64,000 nt of DNA from Capniomyces stellatus (Eukaryota; Kickxellomycota; Harpellomycetes; Harpellales; Legeriomycetaceae): contig LUVW01000001.1 in NCBI GenBank assembly GCA_001661515.1, forward strand, positions 1 through 64,000, given 5' to 3'. Of this stretch, positions 54,278 through 64,000 are shown piece by piece. The first letter of the stretch is position 1, and the number at the start of each line of letters is the position of its first letter. A program made the position numbers and the translations under genes. Below the pieces are notes generated by a model. The model did not search any database, was not told the origin of the DNA, and saw only the letters and a list, made by a program, of their open reading frames with translations.

Positions 54278-54652
54278 CTAAACGGCTCTGTATTTATCCG
54301 ACAGCGGTTCACTAGTTTGAAAATTACGACTTTTGTCGTAGCTTTGCTGTATAAAATATTTAGTAAATCTTCAATACTGTCATCTCAATAATCAATAAAC
54401 ATGCTTCTTCCATTGGCTCTAATTGTTTTTTTTTCATCAATATTTAGAAAGAAAATCTGTTAGCTCTAATTTTTGCCCTTGTGGATTGTTCTCTTATTTC
54501 ATCTTCATAATCAAATAACTAATAATGATCTTTTTTTTATTAACAAGCCCTTTAAAAGTTTAAACGTTATTCTCATATTTATAATAAACAAAAATTAAAA
54601 CCCAGGGACACGATCTGGTTGCCTTTTTTTAAAAAAAGTCGGAATTGCTGGT
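54278..54652. other. 3' flank of PEX16, no gene
   Basis: AT-rich sequence with ATAAA-type signals (54350, 54395); no exon or RNA seen before the tRNA terminator. Confidence 0.55.
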
Positions 54653-54654
54653 AG

Positions 54655-54662
54655 AAAAAAAA
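54655..54662 (-). terminator. RNA polymerase III terminator of tRNA-Leu
   Basis: Eight consecutive T on the minus strand, two bases after the tRNA discriminator base. Confidence 0.85.
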
Positions 54663-54664
54663 TA

Positions 54665-54746
54665 TGATGAAAGTGGGGTTCGAACCCACGCCTCTTTCGA
54701 GACCACGACCTGAACGTGGCGCCTTAGACCACTCGGCCATTTCACC
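54665..54746 (-). tRNA. tRNA-Leu, anticodon CAG, no intron
   Basis: An 82-nt cloverleaf on the minus strand. Acceptor GGTGAAA pairs with TTTCATC, discriminator is A; D-arm and A-box are TGGCCGAGTGG, the anticodon stem CCACG/CGTGG encloses TTCAGGT (anticodon CAG), a long variable arm is present as in tRNA-Leu, and the T-arm has GGTTCGAA (B-box). CCA is not encoded. The presence of an unmodified Leu-type body with CAG anticodon fits standard CUG=Leu decoding. Confidence 0.97.
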
Positions 54747-57393
54747 CTTAAAATTTTTTTTTACTTTCTTTGCCATATACTTACATAATTTTAAATATAT
54801 TCTGACAAATAATTGTAGACTTTTTGTTCAACAGCTGTGAACAAATTAAGACTAAACACGCCGCATCCGTAACCGGCGCGACTATCGCTTTAATAGGAGT
54901 TTAACAGTTTTGCCGTTAATATTTAAGCGAGCAACCTAAAAACGATTTAACCTTGAATACCCTTGGCTTTTTATATGATTTCAATGGGAGCGGAGCTGTT
55001 AAATAGTTAAATACGATAGCGAGATTAATTTAGAGATAAATGCTCTTATTTTAACAAAACTATGAACACTCAAATTTACCCTCAACATAGTTACACCATC
55101 AATGCATCAGCTGTGCCTCAATCAGATATAGCCGAATATATCCGGTTCCCATAGCCTCAGTTGAGGCTGTTTACAATACCCAAGTATATGATGTAAACTT
55201 CAGCCTAGTTTCCCCCTTCCTTTCGTTTGTTTTCAAGTCTTGCATGGCAATACAAAAGTAAAGTGTGGTGCGAAGTTGTTTTTCAGTGCGTTCCAAACTA
55301 TCACTAGTCGCATTTCGAACTAATACTAATAACACTCCGGATTGCCCATCTACACGTTTTTATATTTGTGAATATGACAGCTCTAATTGGGCTTAATTTT
55401 GTATGAGTTTACTCATGGTCTTGATTGTTATTTAATCCGCCTTATCATGTATTGATCTAGGCTATTTAAACTAGCCCGAAGCTATTTATGGGTTAAATTT
55501 TTATGAATGATATTCTTTGATACCCCTTTCACAATTGTTCCGATTACTACCGAACTGTATATCTGGGTTTAGATTAAACCACTGGCTTATATTTAAAAAT
55601 ATCTGCCAATCTATCTTCTCTGCCGGGCCTTGGTAAACGCTATTTGTGGCTTGTGTAGAAAGAAACCGAAATATATGTTTGGCGATTTGTCATGTTTTTA
55701 AACACACACAAGCATTTCTGCTCAATTAAATTCACATATCAATCTACCTGTATATCACGTTACAACACAATAAAACACAGCACAGCACATAAATTGAGTT
55801 AAATTTGGTTTTTGTTAAAGCTCAATCTCTTATAAGCTAAAAAAAACAAACATTTATACATAGCACAGCTTGGCTTTGAAGCGCTCGAGACAAACTGCCG
55901 AAACAACAATTTGATAGTGAATTGATGTTTTTTTTGGCTATTGTATGTTTGATACATGTCATATTATCAATCACATTATATCTTACTGACACTAGACTTT
56001 TTTTACAAAACATTTCGCATTTTACACTGAGCCTTTAGTTTAATTATTATTTCTATACGAGTATCATTATTGGGTAGAGAACTCGTTTAAGATTCTGATA
56101 AACAAATACATCAAGCTCATCAGGAGCTGCTTTGCTTTGTTAAAACCAATACCTGTGAATTTTTTTTCTTTCTTGATTTTTATTATTAGTTGGAATAATA
56201 TCTCTTTTTCAGCTTTAATTAAAACATAGAAGCATTTCCATGACAACAAATATCTTTATAACGACATTTACTTTTACAAACAGTTGATACGTCAATAGCC
56301 AATTGCTTGGCTAAGGTGTAAGGTCAGCGAACTGCAGAGACATTAATTGGGCTTAATTTTGTGATTGTACGCACTAAAAGTGGGCTTATGTATATGTTCT
56401 GATACCACTCGAATACAGCAAGTCGGTCATGCTTTTGTATACATGGTATTTACTTGGAATTCTCTACGCAATTTTAAGTGGTCAACTTTGCTTGTATCCA
56501 TAGCTAAGAATTTAGTTGGCTATAAATGTGTCAATTAAAATTCCGTACCAATAGACTGCAAAATAACTTACTACATTTATCAGAAATACGCCAATAGTAG
56601 CCTTTTAAGTGGAGTGAAATCGAGAAGCACGAGTTATTTGCCATTTAGGAGCTTTGAAATATAACTAAGCTATGTTTTTCCTTGAAGCTTGGAAACTTGC
56701 AAGTCATGTCTTGTTACTTTTACACCCGCACTCTCTTGTCTTGTTGGTTTGGTTGTTTGCTTAAAACCAATAACATTTACATACAGCACAGCCTTACAAC
56801 CCCGTTTTCGCATACCATATATCATTTACTTTTATCCATGATATATTAATAACTGCAGCCTCATACTAAATTTATACGTTTCCAAAATTTGGTTGCTATG
56901 TTAAAATATGGATGTCCAACTTGTTATTCCTAACAGCTTTAAAAAGAAAATATTCCCCTTTACTTTGAGTATCTTGGTATAAATATATCACACAAGAATA
57001 TAGCATGACTTTGACCTACTCTAAACTAAAAAGCGCAAAAAAAGGGAAAAAGAAAAATAACTATACAGAAAATAAAAGGATAGAAAGAGATAAATATAAC
57101 ACTGGAAACTATTCAAAAGAAAACGATCAAAAGTAGAAAACGAAATATTTTAGAATTACAATTTTAGCAAACAAGTAGACAGCTAAGAAAGAAAGAAACG
57201 TGTAGGAGCTAGTATAATAAACGAGTTTGAACACAAATTCTGGGCAAAGATTAAAGCAATATATTCAAGCACCAACGCAGAAACACAAAAAAAAGGTGAA
57301 TGCGCTAGATATACCAGGTGTTGAATACTTGGAGCGTGTTTATAATGGTGTTGATATTGAAAAGCACTTTCACCAAAAATTAATGTTTATAAA
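54747..57393. other. 2.6-kb non-coding region upstream of ATG13
   Basis: No exon chain found on either strand. Holds a perfect inverted repeat AGCCTCA-GT-TGAGGCT (55153-55168), two exact copies of TAATTGGGCTTAATTTTGT (55384-55402 and 56344-56362) and an A-rich 5' leader (57030-57393) ending in a four-codon uORF. The ATG13 promoter must lie here. Confidence 0.5.
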
Positions 57394-57397
57394 ATGA
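57383..57397 (+). promoter_or_regulatory. uORF overlapping the ATG13 start codon
   Basis: ATG TTT ATA AAA TGA: the stop codon overlaps the ATG13 initiator by sharing ATGA (57394-57397). Such an arrangement allows leaky scanning or termination-reinitiation. A regulatory role is inferred from position only. Confidence 0.5.
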
Positions 57398-60300
57398 GCC
57401 AGAATAACCAAAAACGAAGACTGAAAAAGGGGAGCACAGGTCCTTTGAGGAGAAAAAGTGATGTACTACCCTACTCGTTCCTGCAAATTTCTGGCTCTAG
57501 TAGAGATAGCATTGTAGAGGAGGAAACGAACAAACTGATACAAACAAAGGACTGTGTTGCCAAAAAAGAAACGGCAAAGTTAAAAGCAATACAAATGTAT
57601 GGCTATGGTAACGAGGTTGCAGGAGTTGGGTATCTGGAATGGAAGAAATATGAGAAACAGAAGAATATGCTACTGGGCTTGGATAAAAAATCCAGCAGAG
57701 ACATTTTACCCGAGAGTGAAACTAAAGAGAAACGCATAACTAGTGGTGAAGAAGATGACAGTGAAAAACAACAAGCGCATATAAAAGATAGAGAAAGCGG
57801 TGCTAAAGTAGATCAAATATCAAAGATAAGGTTGGATATAGAAGAAAACATAATCCAGTTATTGCCACCGCATAATAGAGTGGATAATACAAAACGTCAG
57901 ACAAACGAGACGCCAATTTTTGGTAAAAACGATACGCCAGGAAGCGGGGTAGAAAAAAAGACAAGACAAGTGATTCAAAATATTTTTTCAAAAGCTGCAC
58001 AGATAATTATTCAATCCAGAGTAGTAGGAGAAGATTCAACAAAGCCTGGCGCCTCAAATTCGACTAGCACAATTGGCTATGCTTCAATCAGCTCAAGCAA
58101 AAAGGGTAAGGTCATTAAAAAACGGCGGAGAAACACTTGGTTTAATCTATATGTGTTGGAGCTAGAAAAAGTACAGAGCAAAACTGGTTTATGGCAGGCA
58201 GCGGATATAAAAGGACTATCGAAACCGTTGTTTATAGACATCTACTTGGACTTAACCCAAGTAGATGTAGGAAAGTGTTTGATAGTGCGTGACAGTGAGA
58301 ATGTGTGCAGAAAGGTTGAAATTTCTGGAAAAAGTGGGTGCTATGACCTCAATGGTGGCCCCCAGACAACTGGAATTAGGAGAGAAAATATTGTTTTAGA
58401 AACATGGAAGCTGCAACTAGTTGATAATATAAATGGATTAAATCCAGAGTTATCCTCAATGTACAAAAAGGCCGTGGTGCTTATTAGAGCACTGTACTCG
58501 TACTTACGGCTATTACCAGCCTCGATACTTTCGAGAAAGCTGGAGATGATATCTATAGACGACATGAGCATTGGCTGGAATATTAGACATGAAGAAAACA
58601 CTAGAGACTGCGATCTAGGTGTATTTGAAAATATTACAGCAAAAAAAACTACAGTTGAGCACAAAGAGTTTTCGCCAATAATAACCCCGTTAGGGAAATT
58701 CAGCATTGAGGTAAATTATAGGAGCGAGTATGACTTTGAAACAATTAACATAGAGGCCAGTGGATACAATGAGCGAAGCTCAAGTGTTGGAAAGTTGGGC
58801 GATTCTCGTTTCGGTTCGAGATCAAGGTCGTACTCAATCTCGGATTCAAATTCAATTTCATACCCAAGCCCAAATATACAGTACCCTGAACTCAGCGCAG
58901 CGCCAGATGTTAAAAAAATCTCCAATCTGTACTTTTCTGGGGTTGAAAAGAACGAGTATACAGCAAGTTCACAAGTTGGCATAAAGCAAAATATAATTGA
59001 GTTTAATACGGGCGTTGAATCAGGTGGGTATCCGAGATTTAGAGGGATCTACCGGGACTCTCAAAGTATATTTTCCGATCTGAACAACGATGCGAGCAGC
59101 GACTCCCAGGCAATAATGAATAGGTCGCAAGAGTTCTGCCAGAGCGCCAAAAGCAGACTTGGGATTGCTAACAGAAACAGCTCTGAAATTTTGAAAATTA
59201 AAAAAGAAATTGGCAACAGCAACAACATAAACAACAGCCGTCAAAATATGGATTTAAAACCGAGTCCCTTGGGAGGAAATGGGAATGTTGCTGCAAGCTT
59301 ACATGTTGATACAGACTGTGCAGCTTCTGGTTTAAAAAATAGTCAGAAATACAAAAGAGAGAGCTCGGCTTTACCGGCAAATGAGTTTCCTTCGGATTAT
59401 AAATGTGGAACGGTTGGCCGTCAGAAAGCAATTAATAAATTTGCGCAAGAGAAGCCACAAAGACATCCCCGAGCTAGAAACCTCAGCATCCAAGGGTTTG
59501 TAGTGCAAAACAGGGAATTAAGCTATATTGAGCAGCCGTCGCTGAACTTTGTATCGCCATTCAAGCTTAGTGGCTCAAACCACCAGAACCCGCCAGTATT
59601 CACAAAAAATCCTCTAGATGTGTTTCAAGAAGATCACCCCAAGAACATGGTTACAAGTGGCGAGTACAAGAAGATGGAGTATAAAAGACATTACAGGTTT
59701 AGTCCTAGTGTAAATATGATATATTCCGACTTTAGCACCGATGAAAACATTAACCAGGGTCCCACAAAAAAGCCTACAAACATGAGCATGGCAGATAGAT
59801 ATTGCATGAACAAACCTGAGACGGGGAGATTGAGTGCAGATATAGCCTTGTCCCAAAATATAAGACTGATAAATGATGCTCCACAAACAACATTGATGGA
59901 CAACGAAAAGGCATTAAACAACACTTTTGTGATTGATGCAGGTCCAAGACTCGGAGGTCAAATAGAATCACGGCTCTCGCCGTCATTTCAAAGACGCAGG
60001 ATCAACCGCTGGAGTATCGGTGGCCAAATATCACCAAGGTCCAACGATCCACAAAACAGCAAACTCAGCCAGGTCGGGCTTGTGCACTATAGAAAACCAA
60101 GCACCCTGAGTCAGAGCCATTTTAGAAACAGCTCGCTAGGCTACAATTTGACACCGGCTAAATCCCCAACACTAACCCCTAACCTGAGCATGAACTCGAG
60201 CGTAAGGCCATACCAAGCTCAGTTGGGCTCTGACACTAGGCATTCAGAGTTTGGAAAACAGCCTGAACTGGACTATTTTTACAACCAGCCTAGATCTAAA

Positions 60301-60507
60301 ATTGCCTCAGGGCAGTTTAGTTCCAGAGTACTAACTCCAAACGGTGTCAATATCCCTACAACCACTAGCCACTCAAAAGACCTATTATTTATGCCAACTA
60401 AAGACGTGGAGGATGTGTCCAACTTTATAAAGCTTCTTGACACAAATCTGTCATCTCCAAATTTTGGGATGAACCAAGGCTCAGTAAACTCTAAAGCCGA
60501 TCCATAG
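57394..60507 (+). CDS. ATG13: Autophagy protein ATG13
   Basis: Single exon, 1037 residues. ATG13 is the TORC1-regulated subunit of the Atg1/ULK kinase complex. The HORMA domain lies at about residues 185-445: it starts EKKTRQVIQNIFSKAAQIII and includes ETWKLQLVDNI, the SSMYKKAVVLIRALYSYLRL helix and TPLGKFSIEVNYRSEYDFE. Ahead of it is a 185-residue charged extension not found in yeast or human ATG13. The rest (450-1037) is disordered and rich in Ser, Asn and Pro (for example SRSRSYSISDSNSISYPSP, LTPAKSPTLTPN), as expected for the TORC1-phosphorylated tail that binds Atg1 and Atg17. The start is the first long-frame ATG. A short uORF overlaps it. Confidence 0.93.
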   Translation: MSQNNQKRRLKKGSTGPLRRKSDVLPYSFLQISGSSRDSIVEEETNKLIQTKDCVAKKETAKLKAIQMYGYGNEVAGVGYLEWKKYEKQKNMLLGLDKKSSRDILPESETKEKRITSGEEDDSEKQQAHIKDRESGAKVDQISKIRLDIEENIIQLLPPHNRVDNTKRQTNETPIFGKNDTPGSGVEKKTRQVIQNIFSKAAQIIIQSRVVGEDSTKPGASNSTSTIGYASISSSKKGKVIKKRRRNTWFNLYVLELEKVQSKTGLWQAADIKGLSKPLFIDIYLDLTQVDVGKCLIVRDSENVCRKVEISGKSGCYDLNGGPQTTGIRRENIVLETWKLQLVDNINGLNPELSSMYKKAVVLIRALYSYLRLLPASILSRKLEMISIDDMSIGWNIRHEENTRDCDLGVFENITAKKTTVEHKEFSPIITPLGKFSIEVNYRSEYDFETINIEASGYNERSSSVGKLGDSRFGSRSRSYSISDSNSISYPSPNIQYPELSAAPDVKKISNLYFSGVEKNEYTASSQVGIKQNIIEFNTGVESGGYPRFRGIYRDSQSIFSDLNNDASSDSQAIMNRSQEFCQSAKSRLGIANRNSSEILKIKKEIGNSNNINNSRQNMDLKPSPLGGNGNVAASLHVDTDCAASGLKNSQKYKRESSALPANEFPSDYKCGTVGRQKAINKFAQEKPQRHPRARNLSIQGFVVQNRELSYIEQPSLNFVSPFKLSGSNHQNPPVFTKNPLDVFQEDHPKNMVTSGEYKKMEYKRHYRFSPSVNMIYSDFSTDENINQGPTKKPTNMSMADRYCMNKPETGRLSADIALSQNIRLINDAPQTTLMDNEKALNNTFVIDAGPRLGGQIESRLSPSFQRRRINRWSIGGQISPRSNDPQNSKLSQVGLVHYRKPSTLSQSHFRNSSLGYNLTPAKSPTLTPNLSMNSSVRPYQAQLGSDTRHSEFGKQPELDYFYNQPRSKIASGQFSSRVLTPNGVNIPTTTSHSKDLLFMPTKDVEDVSNFIKLLDTNLSSPNFGMNQGSVNSKADP

Positions 60508-62523
60508 TTATAGACCTACTCCTATACTGGCCTGTCAGTGATTCCAAGCAGCTACAATTAAAGGGTTTCCGCCTCACTTGTGTGTAATTTTATCGTTATG
60601 TATATTCAATTTTTTGTAACAATGGTAACCGTAGTGTTGGTAATAATTTAATATTCCGTTTAACATAAAATACATAATGGTCTTGGTTTAGTCTTGCTAG
60701 TTCAGCGTTTCCCCCCTTTGCTTAAATGGTATAAACAAGTATGGTATTGAATGTTGAAGAGCAACAAGGCAAATCTGGGAGCAAAAGTATTGCAAATCTG
60801 TGAAATGGTGCTCTTAACAATCAATTTCCTGTTTGTGTTTGTCAATTATCTGACCGCTGTCAGATATATTAATTGATTCTTTATGTGTGTTTAAGCCTCT
60901 AGTTAAACATGGTTGCGTTTAATGTGTGAAATAAAAATAATCGGGAAATTGCTTTGCTTTATTTTTTAAGCTTAATTTGGTGTAATCGAGTTAGAGTCGC
61001 TGACTGGTAAAAAAATAACAATGTCCAGTTAAAAGCAAAGAAACATTAAATATGTAAAAAAATGAAAAATCAACGCCAAATAAAAGCCAAAGGCAGCCAA
61101 AAAAAAACAGCAAAAAATCAACAAAGAAGACCAATCACAGAATGGTAAAAAACCAGTAAATAACATCATTCCGTTTTTTTTAAATAAAAAAAAAGTTATT
61201 GAGGAAAAAAGTAAAGATAAACAGCGACGATGCTTGATAATGAATATTGTGAAAATGCTATACCCAGAGTAGCCATTAGTCATATGTTCTGTCAAGAATA
61301 GTGATAACAATGACAAAAAATGAAAGTTTGGTATTTAAAATATGTAGAGAAAAAAACAGCATTGTTAAGCTCACTTAAAGTAACAAGCAAAACTGGGTTT
61401 TGGCAAAAGTGGTGAGAAATGGGCTTTTAAAGTTCAAGATTCACTATTATAGTAAAAGGGATACAGTGAAACTGCCTTTTTTTTCTCATTTTTTCTTTTT
61501 TTTTAGCGATTGGTTTAAAGTGAAAAGTAAAGAAATAAAGAGCCAAAAAGGTTTGTTTCGTTTCCAAGGTATTAAAAAAATGTTTGGTTTATAATGAATA
61601 AGATGAGGTGATAGCCAAACAAATTAGATTATAGCCTATAAAGTAAATACACAAAAAGAACACGAAAATAAAAAAATAAAATAGCAAAGTTGAAAGTTGA
61701 GAGTTGGAACTAAAGATGAAACAAATAAACATTCCTTAGTGGTTAGCTGGCAAAAGCATTATGTAATAAAATGAAATTTTCTCAAGAAGCTGACAGGAAA
61801 TCCTAGTCAAAGAAAAAGATGAAGTAAAATGCGTAAATGGTAAACAAAAGCCAACGTAAATACAAGCACAACTCGACTGATAATTATAAAACACATCACC
61901 CAGAACATTGAAAGAAGAAAGGATGAAAGAGTTCAGCAGCATTTTGTTTTTAAACCCCAAAAACAGAAAACAAAAAACAAAAACAATAACAAATATTATA
62001 GACGGATTTTAGAAAAACAAAACTATCAGTGAACATTAAAGAAGATAAAAGACCCAGTCTGCTCATTTCAAAAGCAAAAGCAAATAATAACTCATATTCA
62101 TACTAGCAGTGGGGATAATAGTATATTTTACAAACTGCTGCTGCTGTTCATTACTTGTCATACATTGTGTCTATTAGCCAGCGATTGTTACGCTCAGAAA
62201 ATAAAATCAATTTATACGCCAAACTCAATTTAGACGTCCCAAGAGGAAGAGGAAGAAGAAGAAGGCATATACACGGATACAAATAGCAGTAGAGACGGTA
62301 TCCGGGCTATTCATTCGGAACACCATATCTGCTTGATTTTAATACGAAGGGAATCAAGATAATTGGACACAAAGGCTATTTGATCTTTTTTGGATAACAG
62401 GAAAGGGAGAAGAAAGGGAAAGGGAAAGGTTGTGAACTCTCCTACTCTTTACTGATTTGTATTGTTAGGATTATTTTTTTTTTGGTAAGTTTAAGCAAGA
62501 AATTCGCTGGAAAACTTGGCAAA
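60508..62523. other. Intergenic between ATG13 and the SH3 gene
   Basis: AT-rich. Contains the perfect hairpin TATCTGAC-CGCT-GTCAGATA (60847-60866) and an A/G-rich leader (62230-62520) before the SH3 gene. Minus frames at 61029-61316 and 61736-61960 are low complexity. No gene supported. Confidence 0.55.
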
Positions 62524-64000
62524 ATGGCGGTAGAATCAGCATCGAGATATGTCGAAGCAATGTTTAGCTTTGTTGCAGAAGGGAGCGAGGATCTGCCGTT
62601 TATGAAAGGGGATTTGCTTGAGGTGTATGACGATGTAGATGAAAATTGGTGGAGGGGAAGAGTGTTGAGGACAAATAAGGAAGGATTATTTCCATCTTGT
62701 CTGGTGAAAAGTGCAGAGGTAGATAGCGAGATACTAAAGGAGTATATGATTGAAGAGAGAGGGGATACGAGTGGAAAAGATGGTAGAGGTATGGTGGCTG
62801 ATACCAGTGAGAGAATTGTAGGGGGTGGTGTAGGAAACAGCTATAAAAGTACGCAATTGTACACGGTGATATCGGAATTAGGAGCACAAAAAAAGGAAAT
62901 TAGGGGGTATAAGAATATAGCCACGGGAGGGGATATGAATGGAAGCAGAATAAATAAGATCGAGAAAGTAGATAACGACGATTTAGCTAATCAGATTTTA
63001 AATTTTGCCAACAATGAGATTCATAACAAAAAAGTAATGGCAACGCCACGCAAGAAATCAGTGAAAATACAAATGAAATACTCGGATTATCCAAAGAGAT
63101 ACGCGCAAAATGGAGAGTACTCGAAACCTAAAGTTGGGGATATTATAGCAAATAGCAGTAAAAGCTGGGTTGATGAGCGTGTAAATGGTAGTAGTAGTAA
63201 TAATAGAATTGAGAGGGTTGAAGGAACTGAGAGAGCTGGGGAGGTGAGGAGAGTCGATAGTAAAGTGGATGTGAGATCTAGTAAAGCCAGAGACAGTGAA
63301 AGCAGAAGTTATGTGAATGGCAAAAGTGGTGGTGTGGTAGAAAAAAGGCAGGAGTATATTGGATACAGCTCGGAGGAAAGCGCGGATGAAGGCTCGAGCG
63401 AAAAATCAGAGTCTAGTATTTGCACTGAAGAGGAGATGGCAGCAGAGGAGTACGTAAAGCGGTATTTGATGGGCCAAGAAAGTAAAAAGGAAATTGATGT
63501 AAAGAGTACTCGGGAGATTAGTAATATAAATGGAAGTAAAAGTAAAAGTGGGAGCGGAAATGCTACTGATAGTCGCTACGGTAGTGATGATGGATGTAAA
63601 AGTGAAACGGTTAGAGCTGCGAAAGAAAGGGAAATGAAAAAGAAAGAGATGAGAACGTCGGAAAGGGAGCTAGGAGAACTAGGGCAAAGTACTTTAAAGG
63701 CAAATACGTTACCAGACGTGGATACAGGCATGGGGATAGACCCAGGATTTAGGGAAAAGGAGATACAAGTATGGTCACCTAACAGCACGGTTGGGTCAAC
63801 ATTATCAGGCGGGTTAGATGTGACTGGAATGATAAAGAAGCAGATGATTGAAAAGCAGAAAAGCATTAAAAGCACAAGAACGAGGGCAAACCAATCAGAA
63901 AATATATCAAAGGAGGAGCTGGCTGATGGCGGGAATGGTAGGAATGGCGGGTATTCGGATAGCGTAAAGGTGGATGGCAGTAAGGAGGAATTGAGAAGCA
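62524..64000 (+). CDS. N-terminal SH3-domain protein (partial at window edge)
   Basis: Frame open from ATG 62524 to the last base (492 codons), so the gene continues to the right. Residues 9-62 are an SH3 domain: ALYDF-like VEAMFSFVAEGSEDLPFMKG, then DENWWRGRV and GLFPSCLVK, with the conserved Trp pair and the P-S of the ligand groove. SH3 domains bind proline-rich partners, in fungi mostly in actin patches and polarity. The remaining ~430 residues are charged, Ser/Lys/Glu-rich and apparently disordered (SSEESADEGSSEKSESS). No second domain appears within the window. N-terminal SH3 plus long disordered tail recalls Bbc1-like endocytic proteins, but I would not name it. Confidence 0.85.
   Translation, partial: MAVESASRYVEAMFSFVAEGSEDLPFMKGDLLEVYDDVDENWWRGRVLRTNKEGLFPSCLVKSAEVDSEILKEYMIEERGDTSGKDGRGMVADTSERIVGGGVGNSYKSTQLYTVISELGAQKKEIRGYKNIATGGDMNGSRINKIEKVDNDDLANQILNFANNEIHNKKVMATPRKKSVKIQMKYSDYPKRYAQNGEYSKPKVGDIIANSSKSWVDERVNGSSSNNRIERVEGTERAGEVRRVDSKVDVRSSKARDSESRSYVNGKSGGVVEKRQEYIGYSSEESADEGSSEKSESSICTEEEMAAEEYVKRYLMGQESKKEIDVKSTREISNINGSKSKSGSGNATDSRYGSDDGCKSETVRAAKEREMKKKEMRTSERELGELGQSTLKANTLPDVDTGMGIDPGFREKEIQVWSPNSTVGSTLSGGLDVTGMIKKQMIEKQKSIKSTRTRANQSENISKEELADGGNGRNGGYSDSVKVDGSKEELRS

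Noticed and set aside
54579..54776. 65-codon minus frame reading MAEWSKAPRSGRGLERGVGSNPTF
   Set aside because: It is the translated image of the tRNA-Leu gene on the same strand, a familiar false protein in databases. The tRNA fold and pol III terminator explain the sequence.
60847..60866. Hairpin TATCTGAC-CGCT-GTCAGATA and its near copy at 2807 (TATCTAACCGCTATCAGA)
   Set aside because: The similarity drew attention, but two mismatches in about 19 bases and an 8-bp-arm hairpin are both expected by chance several times in 64 kb, so no shared element is claimed.

Overview
The window is nuclear DNA of a eukaryote and almost certainly a fungus. It is AT-rich. Genes carry many short introns (about 50-200 nt, mostly GTAAGT/GTATGT donors and TAG/CAG acceptors), they are monocistronic, and both strands are used with no operons. 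Fungal markers are a stand-alone fatty acid synthase beta subunit, ATG13, TMA7, calcineurin A, branchpoint-binding protein and a CWH43-type N-terminal half. PTEN, a NUDT1/MTH1-type Nudix enzyme, BLOC1S2 and PEX16, which budding yeasts lack or have diverged for, point to an early-diverging (zygomycete-grade) fungus. That placement is inference and was not tested by any search.

Layout. 1-1902: 5' third of FAS beta (minus, runs off the left edge). 3.1-5.3 kb: an intact membrane-protein gene and, downstream, a stop-riddled tandem copy. 6.2-6.6 kb: a secreted Cys-rich reading frame with one internal stop. 8.1-11.0 kb: a five-exon two-module AAA ATPase whose first module looks catalytically dead. 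11-13.6 kb: non-coding, with an 8-N assembly gap inside a poly-C tract. 13.6-16.4 kb: a four-exon gene I do not recognise. 17.4-19.0 kb: a CWH43-N/PGAP2 (Frag1) membrane protein. 19.9-22.1 kb: a ten-exon PTEN phosphatase. 22.4-23.1 kb: a probable GPI-anchored PEBP-family protein. 24.4-26.2 kb: an SH3BGR-type glutaredoxin-like domain behind a long acidic region. 27.3-30.4 kb: a large unrecognised tail-anchored protein. 32.4-34.8 kb: branchpoint-binding protein (SF1). 35.7-36.6 kb: Swi5. 37.6-38.4 kb: BLOC1S2. 41.0-43.1 kb: calcineurin A. 43.6-44.1 kb: TMA7. 44.4-44.7 kb: the C-terminal end of a possible ARV1. 45.3-47.5 kb: an HDHD5/CECR5-type HAD hydrolase. 48.4-48.9 kb: a NUDT1-like hydrolase. 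49.6-51.2 kb: an ABHD4/5-type alpha/beta hydrolase. 52.1-54.3 kb: PEX16. 54.7 kb: tRNA-Leu(CAG). 57.4-60.5 kb: ATG13. 62.5 kb to the right edge: an SH3-domain protein.

Exon models were built by eye from reading frame, splice-site sequence, phase agreement between neighbouring exons and family motifs. Internal consistency is strong for most multi-exon genes, but none has been checked against transcripts. Neighbouring genes do not form a pathway, as is normal in fungi, although lipid/membrane homeostasis (FAS, CWH43-N, PTEN, possible ARV1, ABHD, PEX16) and autophagy/stress signalling (ATG13, calcineurin) recur. I saw no CRISPR array, no transposable element with recognisable coding capacity and no convincing novel multi-gene system. 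The unusual features are single-gene ones: decayed or altered genes, odd splice sites, repeats invading intron ends, an overlapping uORF, and several unrecognised proteins.
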